Shown one piece after another: positions 7,608-14,852 of a stretch of 64,000 bases of DNA (the stretch's first letter is position 1; each line of letters starts with the position of its first letter). This DNA is from Amycolatopsis sp. CA-230715 (GTDB lineage Bacteria > Actinomycetota > Actinomycetes > Mycobacteriales > Pseudonocardiaceae): NCBI RefSeq assembly GCF_018736145.1, contig NZ_CP059997.1, positions 10,167,501-10,231,500 on the forward strand, given 5' to 3'. A model generated the notes under the pieces. It did not search any database, was not told the origin of the DNA, and was given only the letters and a program-made list of their open reading frames with translations. The position numbers and the translations under genes were made by a program.

Positions 7608-8003
7608 ATGCAGTTTGGGAACCACGCGGCGAACGTGGCAGTCCGGAAAGCACGCGATTACCTCCGTTCGGTGGATGCCGACGTATCCACGCTGAGGCCA
7701 ACAGAGCATCAGGTGCAATACGAGCGCCGACTGTTGGGCGAGGTCGAGCGGCTCACCGAGATCAACAAGGGTCTCCGCGTGACGTGGAGCGAAATCCCGT
7801 CAGGGGATCGAGCCGCGGAATTGGTCGCGGAAGCAATAAAGGCCATCGACACATGGCTGGCGCGGTGGCAGGTCGCGTACGAGCACGGCAGGGATCTCGC
7901 GGATGTCATGCGGGAACACCGGGAATTGGTTGGCATCACGCGGAAAATCGAGGAGGAACTGTCCAGACTGCGAGGCCAGACGCCATTGGATCCGCATGTC
8001 TGA
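7608..8003 (+). CDS. hypothetical coiled-coil protein, 131 aa
   Basis: ATG 7608 has GGAG 6 bases upstream. The product is almost entirely helical (YERRLLGEVERLTEINKGLR ... LVGITRKIEEELSRLRGQ) with heptad-like leucine spacing. No membrane segment or enzymatic motif. No family recognised. It follows the hairpin-rich leader directly, so its expression may be controlled by attenuation or read-through. Confidence 0.55.
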   Translation: MQFGNHAANVAVRKARDYLRSVDADVSTLRPTEHQVQYERRLLGEVERLTEINKGLRVTWSEIPSGDRAAELVAEAIKAIDTWLARWQVAYEHGRDLADVMREHRELVGITRKIEEELSRLRGQTPLDPHV

Positions 8004-8122
8004 TTTCGAAGTACACGTCCCGGCGATGGCGGGAGCAGTGTTGACGAGGCGCGGCAGGAGACGCGGGCGCGGACCGCGCCTCGTCACGCTGTGCGGAATT
8101 ACACGAAGTTCAAGGTGACAGA

Positions 8123-8602
8123 ATGAACTACGAGAACGCAGAGATCCGAAGCGACTTGCGGAGATTTCTGGAGATGCTCGCCAGCGACACGGAAGGTGTA
8201 CCGCAAGATGCGGGAATGCAACGGATGGAGTGGAACGAAAGCAGGTTCTTCTCCCGAGCCCTGGAACTGACACGCAAGGGGTACATATCCTCAAGGTTTG
8301 AGCGCAGAGCGGAACATCCCAAAATCGGAACGATGTACTACTACATCACAGAGGACGGGTTGAAGTATCTGAACGCGCCTGCGCATCCGAACGTGAAGCT
8401 GCGCATAGGCAGATATTTAGGAGGAGTGCCTTCAGTCCACAGGTTGGATGTAGCGCTATACGCAGAGAATGGCACTCTTCAGCCGGAATGCGTCAAGTGG
8501 CACAACAGGGCGAACGAGAATCCCCTGAACGCCGATGGCAGCCCACGTTTTGAGTTCACAAACCGTGAGATTACATGCCGACTCTGCAAGGCGGCGCCAT
8601 GA
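8123..8602 (+). CDS. hypothetical winged-helix-like protein, 159 aa
   Basis: ATG 8123 follows GTGACAGA without a strong ribosome-binding site. The N-terminal 85 residues look like a winged helix (FFSRALELTRKGYISSRFER followed by YYYITEDGLKYLN). The C-terminus has Cys/His spacing that could bind metal (PECVKWH ... ITCRLCKAAP). Codon use is visibly less GC-biased than its neighbours, a sign of separate origin. The family is not recognised and the fold statements are inferences from sequence pattern. Confidence 0.55.
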   Translation: MNYENAEIRSDLRRFLEMLASDTEGVPQDAGMQRMEWNESRFFSRALELTRKGYISSRFERRAEHPKIGTMYYYITEDGLKYLNAPAHPNVKLRIGRYLGGVPSVHRLDVALYAENGTLQPECVKWHNRANENPLNADGSPRFEFTNREITCRLCKAAP

Positions 8603-8627
8603 CTGAGTTTCTACTCCGGCAAAGGCT

Positions 8628-8648
8628 CCGCGCACCCTGAGTGCGCGG
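8628..8648 (+). repeat. hairpin leader, copy A
   Basis: CCGCGCAC (8628-8635) and GTGCGCGG (8641-8648) form a perfect 8-bp stem with loop CCTGA. A nearly identical element recurs at 9699-9716. Each copy precedes a small acidic/basic peptide gene by about 35 bases. Confidence 0.6.
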
Positions 8649-8683
8649 CGATAAAAGAAACACCGCGACGAACGGAGAAGAAC

Positions 8684-8800
8684 ATGCCGGATGACAAAGA
8701 GCAGGAAGAGCGGAGCATGTCCTGGGCGGCAGGTAAGGCGCCGCGCAAGGAGAACGATTCGAAGGGTAGCGACAACGATAGTTCCGCACACAGGGAGTAA
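8684..8800 (+). CDS. small charged peptide, 38 aa, upstream of the protease
   Basis: ATG 8684 has a GGAG site (CGGAGAAGAAC). The product MPDDKEQEERSMSWAAGKAP... is highly charged and ends in a Ser/Asp/Lys-rich tail. Its TAA is immediately followed by the GTG of the serine protease, so the two are coupled. It shares a hairpin leader and overall character with the peptide at 9749, suggesting a duplicated role as protease partner, inhibitor or substrate. This is inference; no family recognised. Confidence 0.5.
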   Translation: MPDDKEQEERSMSWAAGKAPRKENDSKGSDNDSSAHRE

Positions 8801-9694
8801 GTGGAAAGATCTTTGAGTGAAAAGGTAGAAAAATTGCGTAAAAGATTATGGGCAGCGGCTTCGGTGACGGCGGCGCTCGCCGCTGTGGTAGGGCCGGTCG
8901 ACGCGGCGGCGGACTCGGCGGAGCCGGGCGACGGCGGTGCCCACACGGATCTGGTCGGCGGGCATCCCGCCGCCGGTGACACGTCGTGGGCGGTGTCGCT
9001 GAGGTTCGACGCCCCGGGGATCACCGCGGCGCACTCCTGTGGTGGCGTGCTGGTGTTTCCGGACTGGGTTGCGACGGCGGCCCATTGCGTGACCGCTCCA
9101 CCTGTGGAGCAGGGAACGGACCGGTGCGGGAACCCGGTGGTGCCGTTCGCAGACAAGGAGCGGTTTTCGATCCGCGTGGGGTCGAAGAGCCGGGTCGGCG
9201 GGGGCGAGGAGCGCGAGGTCACCAAGATCGTGCCGCACCCGGACTGGCGCTGGGGCGGGGACCCGATGAGCGATGTGGCGATGCTGCGCCTGTCCCATCC
9301 TGTCGAGGCACAGCCAATCCCGCTCGCGGGCAAGGCGGCGAGGCGCGGGGATCGGGTGTCGCTGTACGGCTGGGGGCGGAACTCCCCGTCCGGCTGCGGT
9401 TCGCTCCCGACCTTGTTGCAGCAGTTGGACACGCGGGTCGTCGGCGATGCGTCCTGCCGAGGCGGCGGGATCACCAGGTACGAAATCTGCACCGCGAACC
9501 CGAACGGAACTGACGGCCCGGGCCCTGGGGACTCGGGTGGTCCGGCGGTGCAGGTGGTCGACGGGGTCCCGCGGTTGGTCGGGCTGTGCAGCCGGGAAGG
9601 CGGTGAGTCGCAGTACCCGGGCGTGGAGCCGTCGGTGTACACGAGCGCGCCAAGATACCGGACCTTCATGTACGACACCGCCAGGAACGGTTAA
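8801..9694 (+). CDS. secreted trypsin-like serine protease (S1 family)
   Basis: This is a 297-residue S1 protease. A basic then hydrophobic N-terminus (KLRKRLWAAASVTAALAAVV, residues about 11-30) acts as signal peptide. A propeptide follows, ending before LVGG, the usual S1 activation neo-N-terminus. The catalytic triad is complete: His95 in TAAHC, Asp158 in SDVAML and Ser245 in GDSGGP. Paired cysteines are present for disulfides. GTG 8801 starts directly after the stop of the 38-residue peptide. The gene sits between two small peptides and next to a radical SAM relic, so a maturation role for a secreted peptide is possible, but general proteolysis cannot be excluded. Confidence 0.9.
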   Translation: MERSLSEKVEKLRKRLWAAASVTAALAAVVGPVDAAADSAEPGDGGAHTDLVGGHPAAGDTSWAVSLRFDAPGITAAHSCGGVLVFPDWVATAAHCVTAPPVEQGTDRCGNPVVPFADKERFSIRVGSKSRVGGGEEREVTKIVPHPDWRWGGDPMSDVAMLRLSHPVEAQPIPLAGKAARRGDRVSLYGWGRNSPSGCGSLPTLLQQLDTRVVGDASCRGGGITRYEICTANPNGTDGPGPGDSGGPAVQVVDGVPRLVGLCSREGGESQYPGVEPSVYTSAPRYRTFMYDTARNG

Positions 9695-9698
9695 GACT

Positions 9699-9716
9699 CC
9701 GCGCACCCGTGCGCGG
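9699..9716 (+). repeat. hairpin leader, copy B
   Basis: CCGCGCAC (9699-9706) and GTGCGCGG (9709-9716) repeat the stem of copy A at 8628-8648, with a shorter loop. It lies 32 bases before ATG 9749. Confidence 0.6.
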
Positions 9717-9748
9717 TGACGATAGATCACAACCGACAGGAGAACGAA

Positions 9749-9898
9749 ATGTCTTTCTATGGCGTTACGACCTACGGCCCGCCTATGCCGATCGGTGGTG
9801 AAGAGGCGGAAAAGATAGCAGAAAAGGGCGCAGGGAAGGCGTCGGACAGTACCAGTAAGAGTTCCGGCCAGAGCGGCCAGGAAAGCAAGTCGCGATGA
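9749..9898 (+). CDS. small peptide, 49 aa, downstream of the protease
   Basis: ATG 9749 has CAGGAG upstream. The N-terminus MSFYGVTTYGPPMPIGGEEA is aromatic/proline-rich, and the C-terminal half is a Lys/Ser/Gly/Gln-rich tail (STSKSSGQSGQESKSR). The shape could fit a precursor or secreted peptide, but no leader family is recognised. The shared leader hairpin links it to the 8684 peptide, and a strong terminator follows at 9945. Confidence 0.5.
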   Translation: MSFYGVTTYGPPMPIGGEEAEKIAEKGAGKASDSTSKSSGQSGQESKSR

Positions 9899-9944
9899 CG
9901 TTCTCACGCGAGAACGCCTTCGTGCTGTAAGCGCAACGAGGAGG

Positions 9945-9983
9945 AGGGGTGGGTCCTGTTACACCCGGGGCCCGCCCCTTTTT
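9945..9983 (+). terminator. intrinsic terminator
   Basis: A 12-bp stem (9945-9956 with 9968-9979, two G-U pairs) is followed by TTTTT. It closes the peptide-protease-peptide unit. Confidence 0.8.
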
Positions 9984-10107
9984 CTGGTTGGGCGCGGACA
10001 GCAGCGCGATGATGGTGGGCGTTCCTGCTAGCGGGTGACAAGGCTTCCGCGCACAGGCGGTGTGCACTGGATAATGAGGAGATGAAGACAAGTTAGGAGG
10101 CGAGCAC

Positions 10108-10444
10108 ATGGTTAATCTAGCACAAGCGCGGACAGTAATAATGCAACCCGAAACCCGATGCAATATGGACTGCGATTATTGCTACCTACCTTTCCGCAAG
10201 TATCACAACCTAATGTCGACTGAGGTAGCGCGCTAGCAGTTGCTGAATCCGTAAGCCCTGGACAAGCCGCGCCACATGTCAGTACTTCGAGTTCTGCGGT
10301 GGCGCACATCCTGCAAACAGATTCTTTGAGCATGGAGGGCGGTTTGACGGAACACAGACAGATTACTGTCGTAACAGCAAGGTAGCCCTAGCAGAAGGGA
10401 TATTTAGCCTTGATCAGCAAGGTATCACTTCGTCAGCGAGTTGA
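10108..10444 (+). pseudogene. radical SAM/SPASM peptide maturase, internally deleted
   Basis: ATG 10108 has an AGGAGG site. The first frame (10108-10236) encodes MQPETRCNMDCDYCYLPFRK. This is the radical SAM CX3CX2C cluster-binding motif (Cys18, Cys22, Cys25), ending at a TAG. A second frame (about 10277-10444) encodes CQYFEFCGGAHPANRFFEHG followed by GTQTDYCRNSKVALAEGIF, a typical SPASM-type C-terminus. An intact enzyme is about 350-450 residues, so roughly 300 central residues are missing. The gene is dead as it stands. SPASM enzymes of this type install crosslinks or epimerise RiPP precursors. Codon use is AT-richer than the surroundings. Confidence 0.85.
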
Positions 10445-10631
10445 ATCGTCCAGCAAAGGGATTGCCGCACTCTTGGAACGATGGCGGCCAACTCGACGTC
10501 AGGAAGCCATGTGGGACAGCCGGACAGGTTGGGACGACAAAGGGGGCGGGTTCGACAACCGACCCACTTGGGATAACTGGAGCAAGAGGCAGCTCAGTCG
10601 ACGACGGACAGGCCAGCTTCGTTTGCAATGA
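10410..10631 (+). CDS. candidate cyclophane-type RiPP precursor peptide
   Basis: The TTG 10410 start has GAAGGG (10394-10399) about 10 bases upstream. The ORF overlaps the 3' end of the radical SAM relic by 35 bases. The 73-residue product has a leader-like helix (KGIAALLERWRP) and then repeated aromatic-X-Asn/Ser/Asp motifs: MWDSRTGWDDKGGG followed by FDNRPTWDNWSKR. Aromatic-Asp-Asn motifs are what SPASM cyclophane synthases modify (aromatic ring to a residue at +2). The similarity to multiple-cyclophane precursors (AmcA-like) is recalled, not computed. The last residues after WSKR are basic and may result from loss of the original stop. It runs convergently into the pentapeptide gene. Confidence 0.5.
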   Translation: MISKVSLRQRVESSSKGIAALLERWRPTRRQEAMWDSRTGWDDKGGGFDNRPTWDNWSKRQLSRRRTGQLRLQ

Positions 10632-11258
10632 CCGCGGCGAACGAACCGGCCTGTTCGCTCGTAATGATTGCGCCGCGAAGGTTGAGTACGCCCGTCACTT
10701 CCGAAATGCGAGAACCAGTGTAATCACATCGGGTCGCGCAGGACGTTTCGAACACAGTCCCTTGAAAAACACACTCATTGAAGGCAACACCGGAAATATC
10801 ACCAGAGATCACACACTCTCCACGAAGGTACACTCGCGAAAGATTACGGGCTTCTTTGGAGAGTTAAGAAAATCGAGAGAAGCATAGTCAAAGGTGCAGC
10901 CTTCGGCGTACGCATCTGCGGAGTCAGTGAGGGTCAGCAGCAACCCTGTTGCGCGACAACGCAGGAACTCACTGCGCCTAACCGAGGCGTTCGTCAAGCG
11001 TGCGTTCGTCAAGGTCACACCAACAAGCGACGCATTGGTTATCTCCAACGGAGCGAGTGTCGCCCCAGCCAGATCAACTGCACTCACCAAAGATTCCACT
11101 ATTACACCCTCCCCGACTGCCCCGGTTTGACCGCCGCCCTCGATATGTTCTCCCCGCACGTTGAACTCACCTTTGAAGGCCGCGCTTCCAACGGAAAGGT
11201 CGTCAACGTCGTAGGACGGCTCAAGAACTTTCCGACCCGCGTACTCGCGAAATTCCAT
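10594..11258 (-). pseudogene. pentapeptide-repeat protein, frameshifted
   Basis: ATG 11258 begins MEFREYAGRKVLEPSYDVDD. The body shows pentapeptide-like A(N/D)LxX repeats (ATLAPLEITNASLVGVTLTN, then CRATGLLLTLTDSADAYAEG). The first frame stops at 10809 after RECTFVESV. A second frame continues the same fold (CVISGDISGVAFNECVFQGT ... LRGAIITSEQAGSFAAVIAN) to 10594. The switch coincides with a GTGTGTG tract, consistent with a 2-base slip. Upstream the frame is fused to a truncated GNAT domain. Such right-handed beta-helix proteins often accompany peptide-modification clusters; the role is unknown. Confidence 0.65.
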
Positions 11259-11708
11259 AACCGCAACGGTACCGGACACACGCTGGCAACAGGCGGTGAT
11301 GGCGCTCTTGTTCGGGGAGAGCACCGACAGGTAGACGCAACGCAGAGCGGTGATGTGGAAGGCGTAGTCCAGGGTCAGTCGGGTGGCCTCGGTGCCCAGG
11401 CGCTTGCCGCGGTGGTCGGGGCCGAGCTGGATGACGAACTCCCCGGTTCGGACGTGGTGGTCGATCAGGACAGCGGTGGTGCCGACCGGGGTTGAGGGCT
11501 CGGTGGTGATGTCGTAGACGGTGAACCGGAGCTGGTGGTCGGTGCCGCGGGCTTGGTGCTGGAAGCCTTCGCGCCGGTTGTTGAGCGAGTCGGGGGTTTG
11601 GCGGCCGTAGCCGACCAGGACGCCGGGGTCCTGCTCCCACTGCCAGTACTGGTCGACGAGGTCTTCGGTGAACGGGCCGAGTCCGGCTTTCGCGCCGCGG
11701 ATCCACAC
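11259..11708 (-). pseudogene. GNAT-family N-acetyltransferase, C-terminally truncated
   Basis: GTG 11708 lies 20 bases after the upstream gene. The protein contains the GNAT acetyl-CoA loop GPDHRGKRLGTEATRLTLDY (the R/Q-x-x-G-x-G/A pattern) and the following ALRCVYLSVLSPNKSAI strand-helix. The last about 50 residues of the fold are replaced by unrelated sequence that runs in frame into the pentapeptide gene. This looks like a deletion fusion of two neighbouring genes. It is probably inactive or impaired. It is part of the B2-GNAT-pentapeptide minus-strand unit. Confidence 0.65.
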
Positions 11709-11727
11709 GATCGGTTCGGTCTGCTAG

Positions 11728-12138
11728 TTAATCGCTCTCGCCTCCATCGTCACGGGCCGGGATGGTGCGCAGCACCGCGAACCGCGCCGTGGACGGCGGT
11801 TCGGCTACCGGCTGTCGGTCGTCAGTCTCCACCCACGCGTGCAGCCGCACGGGGTCGGCCGCCGCGCCGTGGCACCACGTCAGCCGTTGGCGCGACATGG
11901 CAAGCAACATCAGCACGGCCGCCGACTCCTCCAGACACGCCACCCGCCTCGGTGCGAGCAGCCCGGCCAGCCGCACGGCATGGACCGCCCGGCGGGCGTG
12001 TTCGGCGGTTGCCGGGCGCCTCGCACGGCGAGCGGCCTGGTTCAGGATCCACGTCAGCCGGGCGAGGCGTCCGTGCCGTGGCCCGGCAGCGAGCGTGACC
12101 AGCACGACGGCCAGCGCCAGACCGGCTAGCACTGTCAT
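11728..12138 (-). CDS. lasso-peptide B2-like (transglutaminase-core 3) peptidase
   Basis: The product has an N-terminal hydrophobic helix, then HARRAVHAVRLAGL and the Cys-containing helix RRVACLEESAAVLMLL, followed by LHAWVETDDRQPV. Cys, His and a following acidic residue form the transglutaminase-like triad of RiPP leader peptidases of the B2 type (PF13471 family). The length of about 136 residues is normal. ATG 12138 is chosen because sequence further upstream looks non-coding, but no clear ribosome-binding site is visible. It may remove the leader from a precursor in this locus; no asparagine-synthetase-like lasso cyclase is present. Confidence 0.65.
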   Translation of the reverse strand: MTVLAGLALAVVLVTLAAGPRHGRLARLTWILNQAARRARRPATAEHARRAVHAVRLAGLLAPRRVACLEESAAVLMLLAMSRQRLTWCHGAAADPVRLHAWVETDDRQPVAEPPSTARFAVLRTIPARDDGGESD

Positions 12139-12243
12139 GGTGTCCGGAACGATCGCGGCCTTCGGCCGCCCGGCGGCGAGTTCGTGCGTACCCCAACCCG
12201 AGCTGCTGCACCACCGTCGACATCCGTCTGGACACCCAAACAC

Positions 12244-12338
12244 ACCAGTTATTCGACTTCTTATCGACTGGTCTATTTGATAGCCTTTATCGAGTAGACT
12301 AGGACTTACTTTCGAATACCTATCGATAAGGAGTCACT
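12244..12338. promoter_or_regulatory. AT-rich divergent promoter region with TTATCGA repeats
   Basis: Only about 95 bases separate the B2 frame from the topoisomerase. The stretch is unusually AT-rich and repeats TTATCGACTGGTCTA and TTATCGAGTAGACTA, plus a TATCGATAAGG that supplies the topoisomerase's ribosome-binding site. A repressor-controlled promoter for the conjugation operon is likely; the regulator is unknown. Confidence 0.4.
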
Positions 12339-14801
12339 ATGGTTGTCGGGATCCTGACGGAGAAGCCGAGTGCGGCGCGGCACCTCGCCACAGCCCTCGG
12401 GGGCATGAGTGGAACCTACAACGGCGAGCGGTTCGTGATCACCCAGGCCCGGGGACACCTGTACGAGTTCGCTGACCCGCACATGATGGTCAGGAACCCG
12501 GGCCTGGTGGAGAAGTACCGGAAGTGGGACCTGGACAACCTGCCGTGGGATCCGGGAGACCTCGACTGGACGCTCGACATCATCCCGGACGCCGCGCCGG
12601 TCGCGCAGGAGGTGAAGCGGACACTCAGTGGCTGCGACGAGATCGTCATCGGCACCGACGTCGATCCCACCGGTGAAGGCGGCATGATTGCCGTGAACGC
12701 CGCCCTGGAGTTAGGACTGAAGCCCACGCGCTGGTCTCGGATGTACTTCACCGACGAGGCCGCGACCTCCCTGCGCACGGCGTTCACGAACCGCAGGCCT
12801 GTTCCGTCGCTGACGGACTTCGACGAGTACAAGAAGGCGCGCTACCGCTCACAGTTCGATCTGCTCTCGATGCAGTTCACGCGGATCGCCACCGCCATGG
12901 CCCGCTCCTGCGGACAGGACACCGTGTTGCGCCAGGGGCGGTTGAAGTCGGCGATGGTCACGCTCGTCGGCGACCAGCTCAAGGCCTACAACGACTACGT
13001 CAAGAAGCCGTTCTTCCAGAACAGGTTCCGTGACGAGAACGACGTGCTGTACACGAACCCCGACGAGCCGCGATTCGACCGGAAGGACCAGGTCCCGCGG
13101 CACTACGAACCCTCCGCCGTCGTGCTCGACAGTACAACGACGAAGCGCACCGCTCCCCCGAAACTGCTGGACCTCGCCGCGCTGTCCGCGTTGCTGGTCG
13201 GCAAGAACATCAAGGCGAAGCTCGTGCTCGCGACCTACCAGAAGATGTACGAGGACCAGATCGTCTCGTATCCGCGCACTGAGGACAAGACCATCACACC
13301 CGAGCAGTTCGACGAGCTCGCTCCCCTGGTCGACCAGATCGCGACCGTGGCCGGGGTCGACACCACGTTGCTGACGCACCGCGGTCCGCGCTCCACCCAC
13401 GTCAAGCCCGAGGGCGCGCACGGCGCGAACCGTCCAGGCCCGAACGTGCCCGACTCGCTCGACGCCCTCGAGCAACAGTACGGCGCAGCCGGTCGCGTGA
13501 TCTACGAGACGCTGGCGAAGAACTACCTGGCGATGATCGCTGAAGACTACGTCTACGAGCAGCAGAAAGGACACGTCGGGAAGTACCCGGCCTTCCTCGG
13601 GATCGCCAACGTGCCGCGGTACCTGGGCTGGAAACAGGTCTTCGACCCCGACCTGGGCGACGACGCCGCCGAGGGCGACGAGTACGAGTCAGCGACAGGC
13701 CTGGGCACCCGGGCCGAGCCGATCATCTTCGAAGGTGCGAATAAGCGGCCCGAGCACCCCAGCATGAGATGGCTGATGAAACAGCTGGAGAAGCGTGACG
13801 TGGGCACCGGTGCGACACGGACCTCGACCTACTCCGACGTGACTTCCACGACGGCGAAACATCCGCTGTTGGTGGAGAAGAGACGCAAGCTCCTGCTGGC
13901 CCCGGCCGGCGAGATGAGCTGGCACCTGCTTCCGGGCACACGGATCGGGGACCTGAGCCTCACCGAGAAGGTCTACGCCGACATGCGCGAGATCGCCGCC
14001 GGTACCGCCACGGCCGAGGAGTGCCTCGATGTCGTCGCTGACTGGGTCCTCGAGGACATCGCCACGATGCGGCAGAACGCGGCAACGATGCGCTCGGCGT
14101 TAGGTCTACCCGAGAACGCCACCACCGGGGGCGCGGCCCGGCGCGAGCGGGCGGAGGGTGTGTGGGCGAAGACCGGTAGACCCGTCGCGTTCTCGCGCGT
14201 CTGGGGTGGCCATCGGTTCACCGACGACGAGGTCACCACGCTGCTGGCGGGCGCGACCATCGAGTTCTCGGCCACCGCGGACAACGGCCGACGTTACGAG
14301 GTCTTCGGCGCGCTCGGCGAGGGGACGTTCAAGGGCCGGACGTACGTCGGGTTCCAGAAGGCCGGTTTCGGCCGTCGCGACGCCTCGGGCGCCGCGCTTC
14401 CGCCGACAGAGTGGTGCGCGCACGTCTTCACCGACGCCGAGATCCAGGCTCTCATGGCGGGCCAGGCCGTCGAGGCCAGTGACTTTCGTGGCAAGAACGA
14501 CAAGACTTTTCAGTGCAAAGTGTATTTCGCGGAGGAGAAGAAGGGCCAGGGCAAGAAGATCGTGCCCGACTTCGACGCGTCGATGGACTCTCCCCCGAAA
14601 ACCTGGTGCCAGGTCAGATTCACCGACGACCAGCTGGCCGCGCTGGCCGCGGGCAAGACGATTCAGGGCACGGGTTTCGTCTCCAAGCATGGCAAGACAT
14701 TTGACGCCGCGTTGACCTGGAAAGAGAAAGACGGGCGGAAGAAACTCGTCCCCTCGTTCGACAGGCAGCCCGGGCCGGCAAAGCGCCGTTTCCCGCACTA
14801 G
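12339..14801 (+). CDS. type IA DNA topoisomerase (TopB-like) with C-terminal repeats
   Basis: This 820-residue type IA topoisomerase is of the plasmid/ICE topoisomerase III kind. It has a TOPRIM domain with Glu in ILTEKPSAARHLA and D107-x-D109-x3-E113 in GTDVDPTGEGG. The active-site Tyr311 lies in IVSYPRTEDK. The toroidal core follows to about residue 600. The C-terminus replaces zinc fingers with three repeats starting FTDDEVTTLLAG, FTDAEIQALMAG and FTDDQLAALAAG, each with a GKTF-type strand. AAGGAG precedes ATG 12339. It heads the operon 12339-21304 and probably resolves DNA during conjugative transfer or replication of the element. Confidence 0.9.
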   Translation: MVVGILTEKPSAARHLATALGGMSGTYNGERFVITQARGHLYEFADPHMMVRNPGLVEKYRKWDLDNLPWDPGDLDWTLDIIPDAAPVAQEVKRTLSGCDEIVIGTDVDPTGEGGMIAVNAALELGLKPTRWSRMYFTDEAATSLRTAFTNRRPVPSLTDFDEYKKARYRSQFDLLSMQFTRIATAMARSCGQDTVLRQGRLKSAMVTLVGDQLKAYNDYVKKPFFQNRFRDENDVLYTNPDEPRFDRKDQVPRHYEPSAVVLDSTTTKRTAPPKLLDLAALSALLVGKNIKAKLVLATYQKMYEDQIVSYPRTEDKTITPEQFDELAPLVDQIATVAGVDTTLLTHRGPRSTHVKPEGAHGANRPGPNVPDSLDALEQQYGAAGRVIYETLAKNYLAMIAEDYVYEQQKGHVGKYPAFLGIANVPRYLGWKQVFDPDLGDDAAEGDEYESATGLGTRAEPIIFEGANKRPEHPSMRWLMKQLEKRDVGTGATRTSTYSDVTSTTAKHPLLVEKRRKLLLAPAGEMSWHLLPGTRIGDLSLTEKVYADMREIAAGTATAEECLDVVADWVLEDIATMRQNAATMRSALGLPENATTGGAARRERAEGVWAKTGRPVAFSRVWGGHRFTDDEVTTLLAGATIEFSATADNGRRYEVFGALGEGTFKGRTYVGFQKAGFGRRDASGAALPPTEWCAHVFTDAEIQALMAGQAVEASDFRGKNDKTFQCKVYFAEEKKGQGKKIVPDFDASMDSPPKTWCQVRFTDDQLAALAAGKTIQGTGFVSKHGKTFDAALTWKEKDGRKKLVPSFDRQPGPAKRRFPH

Positions 14802-14852
14802 CCAGCCGGGTCACGACGGACGCACCATCAACAACAGGGTGGCAGGAAACTT

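Noticed and set aside
6220..7701. 493-codon minus-strand open frame across the small-gene run
   Set aside because: It runs antisense through several plus-strand genes with ribosome-binding sites and overlaps, and through hairpin-rich non-coding DNA; its translation is Arg/Pro-rich with no motif.
9895..9930. 11-residue ORF overlapping the stop of the 49-residue peptide (ATGA), MTFSRENAFVL
   Set aside because: Too short to support, and its bases are explained by a 7-bp hairpin (9899-9905/9910-9916) before the terminator.
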